A stretch of 64,000 nucleotides of DNA from Tsuneonella suprasediminis (GCF_003605755.1 NZ_RAHJ01000022.1:62001-126000), one strand, 5' to 3'; positions 25,791 to 34,379 are shown, counted from the stretch's first letter. The notes: a model not told the origin generated them from the letters alone. Numbers and translations: made by a program.

Positions 25791-26453
25791 ATGCGTCGCC
25801 GTTCCGGCCCGTTTGTCGGCCTGCTCGGCGGGAGCTTCAATCCAGCGCATACCGGGCACAAGCGGATAAGCCTGCTCGCCCGGCGCGCTCTGGGGCTAGA
25901 TGAAGTATGGTGGATGGTCTCTCCGGGGAATCCGTTGAAGCCCAGGAAAGGCATGGCGCCGCTCAATGCCCGGGTCGCGGCAGCGCGGGTGATGGCACGT
26001 CGCGCACCGATCCGGGTAACTGCGATCGAGCGAGAGCTGGGAACGCGCTATACTTATGACACCTTGCGCGCCTTGCTGCGACGCTATCCCAAACGGCGTT
26101 TCGTATGGCTGATGGGGGCAGACAATCTGGCGCAGTTCGACCAATGGAAGAACTGGCGCGGCATAGCGCGCACGTTGCCGATTGCAGTGATTGCCCGGCC
26201 CGGCTATGATGACGATGCCCTCGCAAGCCCTGCGATGGCCTGGTTGCGGCGATTTGAAGTGTCTGCAGCTCGATTGAAAAATGCGGGCGAATGGAGAGCT
26301 CCGGCCCTGACAATGCTGCGTTTCGATCCTGATCCTACTTCCGCAACGGCGATCCGCCGGGGCAATCCGGATTGGGTGACGCAATATCTCAATGCCGCTC
26401 CCCGCGATGCGATCACTCACCACATTATTGGCGCGGAGGATAATCCGCTTTGA
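25791..26453 (+). CDS. nadD: Nicotinate-nucleotide adenylyltransferase
   Basis: A 220-residue nucleotidyltransferase that joins nicotinate mononucleotide and ATP in NAD synthesis. The family motif 'LLGGSFNPAHTGH' (GxFxPxHxGH) is near residues 10-22; the C-terminal ISSTxIR-like element reads 'TSATAIRRG'. 'VWWMVSPGNPLKP' is also typical. Three in-frame starts are possible: TTG 25773, TTG 25782 (about 10 bases after AAGGA) and ATG 25791; I use the ATG. The gene begins the conserved nadD-rsfS-rlmH order. Confidence 0.93.
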   Translation: MRRRSGPFVGLLGGSFNPAHTGHKRISLLARRALGLDEVWWMVSPGNPLKPRKGMAPLNARVAAARVMARRAPIRVTAIERELGTRYTYDTLRALLRRYPKRRFVWLMGADNLAQFDQWKNWRGIARTLPIAVIARPGYDDDALASPAMAWLRRFEVSAARLKNAGEWRAPALTMLRFDPDPTSATAIRRGNPDWVTQYLNAAPRDAITHHIIGAEDNPL

Positions 26454-26513
26454 TGATGCGCGTCGGTGAACTCATGGTTTTCGCCCATCATCGAAGGAGC
26501 TTGATCAACGCCT

Positions 26514-26933
26514 ATGCAACAGGCGCAATCCTTGCCGGCATCTGCCGACAATCAGCGGGGCACTATGCCCGATACTGATACCCCGGCCGACCGGCTGCAT
26601 CAGTTGGTTCTGAGCCAGCTAGACGACGATCAGGCGCAGGAGATCGTCTCGATCCCGCTTGCCGGTAAATCGAGCATCGCCGATTACATGGTGGTGGCAA
26701 CAGGCCGTTCGACACGGCAGGTTGCCTCGATGGCACAGAAACTGGCTGAAAAGATCAAGCAGGAAGGGTTCGGGAACGCACGGGTCGAAGGCCTGCCGAC
26801 TGCCGACTGGGTGCTGATCGACGCAGGCGACGTTGTCGTCCACTTGTTCCGTCCTGAAGTACGAAGCTTCTACAATCTGGAACGCATGTGGGGCTTTGGA
26901 GACGAAAAACCGGCGGCCAGCGGCACGGCATAA
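26514..26933 (+). CDS. rsfS: Ribosomal silencing factor RsfS
   Basis: A 139-residue RsfS/DUF143 protein that binds L14 (uL14) on the 50S subunit and blocks subunit joining in starved cells. Family features are 'LVLSQLDDDQAQEIVSIPL', 'SIADYMVVATGRSTRQV', 'GLPTADWVLIDAGDVVVHLF' and 'YNLERMW'. Either ATG at 26514 (AAGGAG 14 bases before it) or ATG at 26565 could start translation; the core domain is intact in both cases. It sits between nadD and rlmH, the usual order in alphaproteobacteria. Confidence 0.95.
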   Translation: MQQAQSLPASADNQRGTMPDTDTPADRLHQLVLSQLDDDQAQEIVSIPLAGKSSIADYMVVATGRSTRQVASMAQKLAEKIKQEGFGNARVEGLPTADWVLIDAGDVVVHLFRPEVRSFYNLERMWGFGDEKPAASGTA

Positions 26934-26993
26934 TTTCTGGCGCGGCATGTGCCGCGGGTGTTGTTTTGCTCAGACGTTTTTTGACCGGGCCGG

Positions 26994-27452
26994 TTGCGTG
27001 CGTTCGCGGCTCGCAAAGGATTTTCTATCACGCTTCTCCATATCATCGCTCGCGGGAAAATCGCACGTTCGCCCGAAGCCGAGCTGGTGGTTCGATATGA
27101 GAAGCGCCTGGGCTGGCCGATCCGAATTACCGAGTTGCCGGAAACCGGCGGCAAAGTTGCCGACCCATTGTCGCCGTGCCGCACAGTTTTGCTCGACGAG
27201 CGCGGCAAGGCGATGGATTCCGAACAGTTTGCCGAGGTGATTGGCCGCTGGCGCGACGATGGGGTGCGTGAAGTGCGGTTCGTACTCGGTGCGGCAGACG
27301 GACATTCGGATACCGAGCGTGATGCGGCGGATATGCTGTTGTGCTTTGGCAAGATGACCTGGCCGCATTTGCTAGCGCGGGCGATGCTGATGGAGCAACT
27401 CTATCGGGCAACCACGATCCTTGCCGGGCACCCCTACCACCGCAGCGGATAA
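26994..27452 (+). CDS. rlmH: 23S rRNA pseudouridine-1915 N3-methyltransferase RlmH
   Basis: A SPOUT-fold methyltransferase of helix 69 in 23S rRNA. The C-terminal knot is clear: 'VRFVLGAADGH' and 'MTWPHLLARAMLMEQLYRA'. The only standard start in frame before the conserved 'LLHIIARGKIARSPE' is a TTG at 26994, which adds about 11 unusual residues. A well-placed AAAGGA (27015-27020) is 6 bases before an ATC codon at 27027, exactly where the family protein should begin, so the true start could be non-canonical. The gene ends 20 bases before envC. Confidence 0.9.
   Translation: MRAFAARKGFSITLLHIIARGKIARSPEAELVVRYEKRLGWPIRITELPETGGKVADPLSPCRTVLLDERGKAMDSEQFAEVIGRWRDDGVREVRFVLGAADGHSDTERDAADMLLCFGKMTWPHLLARAMLMEQLYRATTILAGHPYHRSG
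27015..27020 (+). promoter_or_regulatory. Ribosome binding site inside the rlmH reading frame
   Basis: AAAGGA lies 6 bases upstream of ATC 27027. It is within the annotated coding frame if TTG 26994 is the start, and ideally placed if translation begins at ATC. No ATG, GTG or TTG is in frame between it and the conserved LLHIIARG stretch. Confidence 0.5.
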
Positions 27453-27472
27453 TCGGGCATGAGGCGGACGCC

Positions 27473-28699
27473 ATGACGCCACGCCCGCTCTTTGCTGTGA
27501 TCGCCATAGTCTTGCTCGCCCTGGGCGGCTGGCTCGCTAGCGATGCGATCGCGCAGCGGGCGTCCGAAACCTATACCGATGCAGGAGAGGCGCAGCGCGC
27601 ACTGGCGAAAGCGCAAGCCGATGGGCGTGCCGCTGCAGCGCGGGCGGAAAAGCTGGAGCAGCGTGCGCGGGATGCACGCGCTGTCGCAGACAAGAGCGCT
27701 CAGGAAGCTGCTGCCATCGCGGCCCGTATCCAGCAAGATGAAGCAGGAATTGCGGCGGCGCAGGCGCGTATAGCTATTGTCGGGAAGCAACGTGCTGCGC
27801 TCGATGCGCGGCTGGCGGTTCGCCGAGGTCCATTGGTACGGCTGACCGGTGCGTTGCAGAAAATGGCCATGCGGCCACTCGCACTATCGATATTCAAGCC
27901 CGGATCGCTTCGCGAAACAGTGTATTTACGTGCTGTGCTTGAAACAACGATTCCCGAAGTTCGCAAGCGCACGGCTGCATTGCGGGGGGAAATTGCGCGC
28001 CGTGACCGCATCGTTGCCGAAGCGGCGCAGGCACTCGCGGCTCTTAAGAAAAGCGAGGCGGCCCTGAGCAATCGCCGCCGCCAGCTGGCAGCAGTCGAAT
28101 CCCGGCAACGCCTCGCATCGCGCAAGGCAAGCGGGGATGCCACTCGGGAGGCGGAGCGCGCACTTGCGCTGGCGGAGCAGGCCCGTGATCTCGATGCGCT
28201 GGTGGGGCAACTCGACGCTGCCGGAATGTTGCGCCGTCAGCTTGCAGCACTGCCAGGCCCTGTCCTGCGACCTGCGCGGGGCGGTGCTGTAAAAGTGGCG
28301 GAGCCTGCCGCCAGGTCGAGCGATGCGGCAAATCCGCAAATGCGGTTTCAGCTTCCGGTGGTTGGACGCACGGTTTCCGGATTCGGGGAGGCAGGTGTTG
28401 GCGGTGTACGCGCCACTGGCATATCGCTGGCCCCTGTCGATAGAGCGCAAGTGGTGGCTCCTGCCGAAGGGCGCGTCGCATTTGCAGGGCCATATCGTGG
28501 GTTTGACCGAATCGTGATTATAGAACACCCCAATGGCTTCACCAGTGTTGTGACCGGCCTGGTCCGCGCCGACGTGGCAGTGGGTGACGAACTCGTGGCA
28601 GGCGCGCCGATTGGCATTGCAGGAACCGGGCAGGCAATTGTCACATTCGAACTGCGAAGGCAGGGGGAAGCGGTCAATCCGCTCGATTATGTTCGTTGA
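27473..28699 (+). CDS. EnvC-like murein hydrolase activator (degenerate M23)
   Basis: A 408-residue periplasmic protein. An N-terminal hydrophobic segment (about residues 5-25, ending ASDAIAQ) acts as signal peptide or anchor. A long Ala/Arg/Glu-rich coiled coil occupies about residues 30-260. The C-terminal LytM-like domain has lost the zinc ligands: the HxxxD position reads SLAPVDRAQ, and the HLHFE position reads TFELRRQ. This matches EnvC-type proteins, which activate amidases at the division site without cutting peptidoglycan. It sits between rlmH and ctpA; the order envC-ctpA is common in alphaproteobacteria. Confidence 0.9.
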   Translation: MTPRPLFAVIAIVLLALGGWLASDAIAQRASETYTDAGEAQRALAKAQADGRAAAARAEKLEQRARDARAVADKSAQEAAAIAARIQQDEAGIAAAQARIAIVGKQRAALDARLAVRRGPLVRLTGALQKMAMRPLALSIFKPGSLRETVYLRAVLETTIPEVRKRTAALRGEIARRDRIVAEAAQALAALKKSEAALSNRRRQLAAVESRQRLASRKASGDATREAERALALAEQARDLDALVGQLDAAGMLRRQLAALPGPVLRPARGGAVKVAEPAARSSDAANPQMRFQLPVVGRTVSGFGEAGVGGVRATGISLAPVDRAQVVAPAEGRVAFAGPYRGFDRIVIIEHPNGFTSVVTGLVRADVAVGDELVAGAPIGIAGTGQAIVTFELRRQGEAVNPLDYVR

Positions 28700-28779
28700 C
28701 CGTCAGACGATCCTCATCTGGCATTAAGCCCTCTGCTCGGATAGTATGCGACAACACTCTTAAGGGATCGACGCAGTAC

Positions 28780-30117
28780 ATGAAATTTGCCGCCCTCGTC
28801 CGCTCCGCTGCACTTGTCACGGCGGTCGCTCTTGTTCCTGCAACTACCGCTGGCTTTGCTCAGGTAGATAGCCGGGCGAGCCCGGAATTTGCCAAGCTGT
28901 TCGCGGTCTATAACCGTATCAAGGCAAGCTATGTCGATCCCGTGTCCGACGATAAACTGGTGCGCGGAGCGATCGACGGGATGCTGGCCAGCCTCGATCC
29001 GCATTCGGCCTATCTCGATGGTGGCGATCTCCAGCGGCTGGAGACGATGATCGATGGCAACTATTCGGGGCTCGGTCTGTCGGTTGTGATGGACGACGGT
29101 GCGGTCAAGATTGTCTCCCCGTTCAAAGGCAGCCCTGCCGACAAGGCAGGCATCAAGGCCGGTGACTATATCACCCACCTTGATGGCAAGCTGATTTACG
29201 GCGGCAGTCTGGATGATGCCGTGGCGCAGATGCGTGGCGAGGCGGGCACCAAAATCCGCCTCACGATCTATCGTCCGGGTAGCGACGAACCGTTCGATGT
29301 AACGGTAACGCGCGGCGTTATCGAACTGGAGCCTGTTACGTCGGAGCTGAAGGCAGGCAACATCGGCTACATTTCCGTCAACGAGTTCTCGCGCGATGTG
29401 GGTTCCGATGTGTTTTCTGCTTACGAGAAGATGAAGACGCAAGCGAAAGGCCGATTGAACGGGCTGGTACTCGATCTGCGGCGCAATCCGGGTGGTTCGC
29501 TGGACGAAGCGGTCGCATTGTCCGATCTGTTCCTGACCGACGGTACGATCGTGTCGCAGCGGGGCCGGGCGAAAGGCGAATCGATCACCTACGATGCCGA
29601 AACCGTCTATCGTGGCGATATGGCCAAGAACGTGCCGATGATCGTGCTGATCGATGAAGGTTCGGCTTCTGCCAGCGAGATTGTCGCCGGTGCACTGCAG
29701 GATCACCATCGGGCGATGATCATGGGCGAACGCAGCTTCGGTAAGGGCAGCGTGCAAACCTTGCTGCCATTGGGCAAGGACGCTGCACTCAAGCTGACGA
29801 CAGCACGGTATTACACGCCTTCGGGCCATTCGGTTCAGGAAGGCGGTATTGAGCCTGACGTGATCGTGCCGCAGCTTTCCGATCCCGACCTTGCCAAGCG
29901 TGAGAAGATGAGCCTGCGCGAATCCGATTTGCGCGGCCATCTCGTCAACGAAGCGGCGCTGAAGGACAAGGATATGGAAAGGGACAAGAAAGCCGATCCG
30001 CGCTTCCAGCAGACCGCCGAAGAGCTGAAGGCGAAGGGGATCGAGGATTTCCAGCTCGATTATGCCTTGAAGACGCTGCGCCGTACAACATCGGGCAATA
30101 TTGCGCGGAAGGACTGA
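28780..30117 (+). CDS. ctpA: S41 carboxy-terminal processing peptidase
   Basis: A 445-residue periplasmic serine protease. A signal peptide spans about residues 1-27 (ends TTAGFAQ). A PDZ domain follows at about residues 80-165 ('GLGLSVVMDDGAVKIVSPFKGSPADKAGIKAGD'), then the protease core. The catalytic serine is in 'GSASASEIVAGAL' and the lysine in 'GERSFGKGSVQT', about 25 residues apart as expected for the Ser-Lys dyad. Likely substrates are periplasmic wall hydrolases or other proteins. ATG at 28780 is preferred because it gives the signal peptide. The dsbB-like gene starts 5 bases after the stop. Confidence 0.95.
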   Translation: MKFAALVRSAALVTAVALVPATTAGFAQVDSRASPEFAKLFAVYNRIKASYVDPVSDDKLVRGAIDGMLASLDPHSAYLDGGDLQRLETMIDGNYSGLGLSVVMDDGAVKIVSPFKGSPADKAGIKAGDYITHLDGKLIYGGSLDDAVAQMRGEAGTKIRLTIYRPGSDEPFDVTVTRGVIELEPVTSELKAGNIGYISVNEFSRDVGSDVFSAYEKMKTQAKGRLNGLVLDLRRNPGGSLDEAVALSDLFLTDGTIVSQRGRAKGESITYDAETVYRGDMAKNVPMIVLIDEGSASASEIVAGALQDHHRAMIMGERSFGKGSVQTLLPLGKDAALKLTTARYYTPSGHSVQEGGIEPDVIVPQLSDPDLAKREKMSLRESDLRGHLVNEAALKDKDMERDKKADPRFQQTAEELKAKGIEDFQLDYALKTLRRTTSGNIARKD

Positions 30118-30121
30118 TTCG

Positions 30122-30601
30122 ATGGCACGTTTAGCCAGTGAAAGACAGGCGCAGATTCTTGCGCTGCTCCTCCCCGTGGGTTTGCTAGGCGGGGCCTATA
30201 TCAGCCAGTACGTCTTCGGCTTATATCCGTGTGAGATGTGCTGGTGGCAACGCTATCCGCATTTTGCGGCACTGGCGTTCGCGCTGCTGTCGTTTGTTGT
30301 ACCGCCCCGGCGATTCTGGATAGCGCTCGCGGGGCTGGCGATCATCGTGTCCGGTTTGATCGGTGCGTATCATGCCGGAGTCGAATATGGCTGGTGGCAG
30401 GGCCATACCGCCTGTTCGGCAACTGCGCTGGGCGGTGGCGATCCTCTCGATGCAATCATGAATGCACCCCTGATCCGCTGTGACGAGGTACAGTGGAGTC
30501 TGTTTGGCATTTCTCTGGCCGGATACAATTTCCTGCTCTCGACTTTTGGCGGTCTCGCAGTCCTTTGGCTGTTGGGGCGGCGCAAGGGAGATACGTTGTG
30601 A
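30122..30601 (+). CDS. dsbB: Disulfide bond formation protein DsbB family
   Basis: A 159-residue inner membrane protein with four transmembrane helices. The first redox pair is in 'YPCEMCWWQRYPH' near residues 38-41, and a second cysteine pair lies in the periplasmic loop (GHTACSATALG and PLIRCDEVQW). It should reoxidise DsbA and pass electrons to ubiquinone. The neighbour downstream, a ubiquinone-synthesis hydroxylase, overlaps it by 4 bases (GTGA), which fits a quinone-linked pair. Confidence 0.93.
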   Translation: MARLASERQAQILALLLPVGLLGGAYISQYVFGLYPCEMCWWQRYPHFAALAFALLSFVVPPRRFWIALAGLAIIVSGLIGAYHAGVEYGWWQGHTACSATALGGGDPLDAIMNAPLIRCDEVQWSLFGISLAGYNFLLSTFGGLAVLWLLGRRKGDTL

Positions 30602-31119
30602 ATCGGCCCGACACCGCTCGAATGATCCGCGTCGATCAGGCGGGGGAATATGGTGCGACGCGCATATATGCCGGGCAGCTGGCCGTCATGGGAGATCGCG
30701 CGCCGGGGGCTGGTGAGATCGCCGGCATGGCTCAGCAGGAAGCAGATCACCGCGCCCGGTTCGATGCGCTGATGGCTCGGCGGGGCGTGCGCCCGACATT
30801 GTTGCAACCCTTCTGGTCCGTTGCCGGGTTTGCGCTGGGCGCAGGGACTGCGCTGATCGGCCCGAAAGCGGCGATGGCTTGTACAGCTGCGGTCGAAACC
30901 GAGATCGACCTGCATTACACCGCTCAGCTCGAAGAGCTGAAGGTGGATGGACACGATCCGGAGCTTGCCGACATGATCGAGGAATTTCGCGAGGATGAGC
31001 GCGAACACCGCGATGCCGCGTTGGCGGCCGGGGCAGAACAGGCGCCTGCCTATCCGTTGCTGTCAGGCGCGATCCGGCTTGGGTGTCGTCTTGCTATCCG
31101 GCTGGCGGAGCGTATCTAG
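30598..31119 (+). CDS. coq7: Demethoxyubiquinone hydroxylase (Coq7 family)
   Basis: A 173-residue di-iron protein that hydroxylates demethoxyubiquinol in ubiquinone synthesis. Iron ligands are visible in order: Glu in 'DQAGEYGATRIYAGQ', Glu and His in 'QQEADHRARF', Glu in 'VETEIDLHY', and Glu and His in 'REDEREHRDAAL'. This is the Coq7 type used by alphaproteobacteria in place of the flavin enzyme UbiF. It begins with GTG overlapping the dsbB stop. Confidence 0.94.
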   Translation: MNRPDTARMIRVDQAGEYGATRIYAGQLAVMGDRAPGAGEIAGMAQQEADHRARFDALMARRGVRPTLLQPFWSVAGFALGAGTALIGPKAAMACTAAVETEIDLHYTAQLEELKVDGHDPELADMIEEFREDEREHRDAALAAGAEQAPAYPLLSGAIRLGCRLAIRLAERI

Positions 31120-31183
31120 AGTTTAATGCACCGTTCAGCGTATCTCTGGATTTGCTGATTGACGATTTCGAGGAGTTCGACCG

Positions 31184-31768
31184 ATGACTGCTGCCCGTTT
31201 GCTTGCCCTTCCGACGCTGGCCGTCGTCTCGCTGTGGGCGCTTCCCGCTGCGGCGCAGGATCACGCGCAGGATGCGCCGGGCGATGATTCGGTGAATATG
31301 GTCATCGTGTATGGCGAAGACGAATGCCCGCAATCGACCGAAGCGGAAATCACGGTTTGTGCCCGGCGGCCGGAAGGCGATCGTTTCCGCATCCCATCTT
31401 CGCTCCGTACATCGGATAGCCCGGAAAACACCTCGTGGACCCAGCGGGTTCAAAAGCTGGAAACCGTTGGTAACTTCGGGGCAATGTCGTGTTCACCGAG
31501 AGGCGCAGGCGGGTTCACCGGGTGTACTCAGGCACTGGTCGATGCTGCTTATGCCGCGAAAAAGGAATCGAGCGACATCCGGTTTGGAGAGTTGATCGAG
31601 AAAGCGCGCCAGGAACGCCTCTCAACTATCGATACCGATGCCGCGGCGGAGCAGGCACGAGTCGAACAAATCGAAAAGCAGCAGCTGGACAAGGCTAAGG
31701 CGGACCGTGCCGATGCCGTGCCGGATGCCAAAACTGAATCTGCGGCTGATAATCCGCCCCGGCACTGA
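31184..31768 (+). CDS. Secreted hypothetical protein
   Basis: A 194-residue protein with a clear signal peptide (residues 1-24, ends LPAAAQD). The mature protein contains the segments 'VIVYGEDECPQSTEAEITVCARRPEGDRFRIP' (a Cys pair) and 'MSCSPRGAGGFTGCTQ' (a second Cys pair), so two disulfides are plausible, consistent with export. The C-terminal 60 residues are a charged, Ala-rich helix. I do not recognise the function, but similar small secreted proteins occur in other sphingomonads. It stands alone between coq7 and the polysaccharide locus. Confidence 0.8.
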   Translation: MTAARLLALPTLAVVSLWALPAAAQDHAQDAPGDDSVNMVIVYGEDECPQSTEAEITVCARRPEGDRFRIPSSLRTSDSPENTSWTQRVQKLETVGNFGAMSCSPRGAGGFTGCTQALVDAAYAAKKESSDIRFGELIEKARQERLSTIDTDAAAEQARVEQIEKQQLDKAKADRADAVPDAKTESAADNPPRH

Positions 31769-31822
31769 TCTTCGGGACTGGAGCTAGGGCTCTTTTAAGC
31801 ATTCATAGTTAATGTGCCGGGC

Positions 31823-32944
31823 ATGACTGCACCGCGCAAAATTCTCACCGTATTCGGCACTCGCCCCGAAGCGATCAAGCTGTTCCCGTTGGTTCACGCA
31901 CTCGATGCCGATCCGCGCTTCGTGTCGCGCGTGGCTGTTTCGGGGCAGCATCGTGGGATGCTGGATCAGGTGCTGCAGATAGCGGACATCACGCCGCACC
32001 ATGATCTTGCGGTTATGCAGCCGAATCAAACGCTTGATGCGCTGACGGCCAACCTGCTGATCGGCCTTGGCAAAGTCATGGATGAGGAGCGGCCAGACTG
32101 GGTCATCGTGCAAGGCGATACTGCGACCGCGATGGCAGGTGGTCTGGCTGCATATTATCGGCAGATACCGGTCGCTCATGTCGAGGCGGGTTTGCGTAGC
32201 GGCAATATCTATCATCCGTGGCCGGAAGAGGTGAATCGTAAGATCGTCGGTTCATTTGCTACGCTGCACTTTGCGCCGACTCAGACTGCGGCCGATGCTC
32301 TATTGAGGGAGAACGTTACAGCGGACACGGTTCACATAACTGGCAATACCGTCATAGATGCGCTTCACTGGGTCACAGAGCGGATCGAGCGCGAACCGCA
32401 CCTCGCATCTGGGCTGGCCGAACTTGAGCAGCGTTTCGCAGGCAAGCGGATCATTGGCATGACCAGCCATCGTCGCGAGAATTTTGGCGAAGGTCTGGAG
32501 GCGATTGCTTCGGCAGTCACACGGCTTGCCGCGAGATCCGATGTCGCGGTGATTTTCCCGGTGCATCTTAACCCCAATGTGCGCGCCGTGATGAATCAGC
32601 GGCTCGCCGGGCTCGATAATATCGCATTGATCGAACCGCTTGATTATCCGCACTTTGCGCGTTTGATCGCGATCAGCGATATCATGCTGACAGACAGCGG
32701 CGGGGTGCAGGAAGAAGCACCGGCGCTTGGCAAGCCAGTCTTGGTGATGCGGGAAACGACCGAGCGCCCGGAGGGCGTTGCTGCTGGCACAGCCAAACTG
32801 GTTGGCACAAACGCAGATACAATCGTTGCCGAGGCAGAACGACTGCTCGACGATTCAGTAGCTTACGAAGAAATGGCCCGCGCGCATAACCCGTTCGGTG
32901 ACGGACAGGCCAGCACGCGCATCGTCGATTTATTAGCGGGCTGA
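31823..32944 (+). CDS. wecB: Non-hydrolysing UDP-GlcNAc 2-epimerase
   Basis: A 373-residue GT-B-fold epimerase converting UDP-GlcNAc to UDP-ManNAc. It opens 'KILTVFGTRPEAIKLFPLV'. Other family landmarks are 'VQGDTATAMAGGLAAYY', 'HVEAGLRSGNIYHPWPEEVNRK', 'MTSHRRENFGEG' and 'LTDSGGVQEEAPALGKPVLVMR'. ATG at 31823 is taken over GTG at 31814. It is on the plus strand, facing the UDP-glucose dehydrogenase gene with only 4 bases between stops. UDP-ManNAc could serve the surface polysaccharide or another glycan; no UDP-ManNAc dehydrogenase is seen here. Confidence 0.95.
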   Translation: MTAPRKILTVFGTRPEAIKLFPLVHALDADPRFVSRVAVSGQHRGMLDQVLQIADITPHHDLAVMQPNQTLDALTANLLIGLGKVMDEERPDWVIVQGDTATAMAGGLAAYYRQIPVAHVEAGLRSGNIYHPWPEEVNRKIVGSFATLHFAPTQTAADALLRENVTADTVHITGNTVIDALHWVTERIEREPHLASGLAELEQRFAGKRIIGMTSHRRENFGEGLEAIASAVTRLAARSDVAVIFPVHLNPNVRAVMNQRLAGLDNIALIEPLDYPHFARLIAISDIMLTDSGGVQEEAPALGKPVLVMRETTERPEGVAAGTAKLVGTNADTIVAEAERLLDDSVAYEEMARAHNPFGDGQASTRIVDLLAG

Positions 32945-32948
32945 CCGA

Positions 32949-34259
32949 TCAGGGGCGCCCAATGCTGGTGTAAGTGAAGCCCTTCGCGCGCATATCGTCA
33001 GGGCGATAGATGTTGCGAAGGTCGACGATGACCGGTGCATTGGCCAATTCCTTGACCCGGTCCAGATCGAGCGCACGGAATGCGTCCCACTCCGTTACGA
33101 TGGCAACTGCGTCGGCACCTTCGATGGCTGCGTATGGATCATCGCACATGACAACTTTGGGCATCAGCGGTTTTGCCAGCTCCATCCCTTCGGGATCGTA
33201 AGCAGCAACATTCACGCCTGCATCGGTGAGAGCCTGTGCGATGGCAATCGCGGGTGAATCGCGCATATCGTCGGTATTCGGCTTGAAGGTGAGGCCCAGC
33301 AGAGCCGCTTTCTTGCCGCGTGCAGCCTCGACCCCACCAAGCGATTCGATCACTTTGCGGCCCATTGCGCGTTTGCGGCTCTCGTTGACCTTGGCAACAG
33401 CCTCGACGATCCGCACCGGGCTGTCGTAATCCTCAGCGGTCTTGAGCAGCGCGAGCGTATCCTTGGGAAAGCAGCTTCCCCCGTACCCAGGACCGGCGTG
33501 GAGGAATTTGGGGCCGATACGGTTGTCCATCCCGATCCCACGCGACACATCCTGCACGTTCGCGCCGACTTTCTCGCACAAGTCGGCCATTTCGTTGATG
33601 AAGGTGATCTTGGTCGCCAGAAATGCATTGGCGGCATATTTGATCAATTCGCTAGAGCGGCGGCCCGTAAACAGGATCGGCGCTTCATTGAGGAAGAGCG
33701 GGCGATAGACCTCGCGCATAACTTCCCGCCCGAAATCATCTTCCGCGCCGATTACAATCCGGTCCGGGCGTTTGAAGTCACCAATCGCCGCCCCTTCGCG
33801 CAGGAATTCGGGGTTGGACACCACCGCGACACGATGCTGGCAACCGGTTTCCGCGATGATCCGCTCGACCTCGTCGCCAGTGCCGACCGGAACCGTCGAT
33901 TTGGTGACTACCACAGCATCACCCGAAAGGCTTTCGCCTACCTCCTGAGCAACGGCATAAACAAAGCTCAGATCCGCATGACCATCGCCCCGCCGACTGG
34001 GGGTGCCGACGGCGATGAAGATGGCGGACGCACCCCTGATGCCCTCAGCCAGATCGGTGGTGAATGAAAGTCGCCCGGCTTTCACATTGGAATCGACCAG
34101 TGCGTCGAGCCCCGGTTCGTAAATCGGCATGATCCCGTCGCGCAAACGGTCGACCTTCGACTGATCCTTGTCGATACAGACGACATCGTGCCCAAAATCG
34201 GCAAAACAGGCACCGGAGACAAGCCCGACATAACCTGAGCCGACCATTGCGATTTTCAT
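32949..34259 (-). CDS. ugd: UDP-glucose 6-dehydrogenase
   Basis: A 436-residue NAD-dependent enzyme that oxidises UDP-glucose to UDP-glucuronate. The N-terminal Rossmann motif is 'MVGSGYVGLVSGACFADFGH'; the catalytic cysteine is in 'GPGYGGSCFPKDT' near residue 259. The overall sequence matches the Ugd/TuaD group and not UDP-ManNAc dehydrogenases. With the 4-epimerase at 20620-21633 it can provide UDP-GlcA and UDP-GalA. It is 120 bases downstream of the polysaccharide operon's last gene, and on the same strand, so could be read from it or from a promoter in that gap. Confidence 0.95.
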   Translation of the reverse strand: MKIAMVGSGYVGLVSGACFADFGHDVVCIDKDQSKVDRLRDGIMPIYEPGLDALVDSNVKAGRLSFTTDLAEGIRGASAIFIAVGTPSRRGDGHADLSFVYAVAQEVGESLSGDAVVVTKSTVPVGTGDEVERIIAETGCQHRVAVVSNPEFLREGAAIGDFKRPDRIVIGAEDDFGREVMREVYRPLFLNEAPILFTGRRSSELIKYAANAFLATKITFINEMADLCEKVGANVQDVSRGIGMDNRIGPKFLHAGPGYGGSCFPKDTLALLKTAEDYDSPVRIVEAVAKVNESRKRAMGRKVIESLGGVEAARGKKAALLGLTFKPNTDDMRDSPAIAIAQALTDAGVNVAAYDPEGMELAKPLMPKVVMCDDPYAAIEGADAVAIVTEWDAFRALDLDRVKELANAPVIVDLRNIYRPDDMRAKGFTYTSIGRP

Positions 34260-34326
34260 GTGTGGATGCCCTCAATGCGCTTCATTGCAAGCTCTCTAGG
34301 AGGCGATCATGTACTAATCAACACAA

Positions 34327-34347
34327 GGCATTGAGGAAGCTAATGCC
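34327..34347 (-). terminator. Possible hairpin between the polysaccharide operon and ugd
   Basis: GGCATT (34327-34332) and AATGCC (34342-34347) form a 6-base stem with a 9-base loop. A longer-range 8-base inverted repeat, CCTCAATG (34270-34277) with CATTGAGG (34329-34336), overlaps it. Reading on the minus strand no clean T run follows. It may be a weak terminator or a regulatory site for ugd. Confidence 0.3.
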
Positions 34348-34379
34348 TGAATGCATCCCGATATTTTGATTGAGTCCGC

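Noticed and set aside
28714-29940. Minus-strand frame opposite ctpA
   Set aside because: ctpA has an intact signal peptide, PDZ domain and Ser-Lys dyad.
32949-34259. UDP-ManNAc dehydrogenase (WecC) partner of wecB
   Set aside because: The sequence matches UDP-glucose dehydrogenase (Ugd/TuaD) in the N-terminal and active-site motifs.
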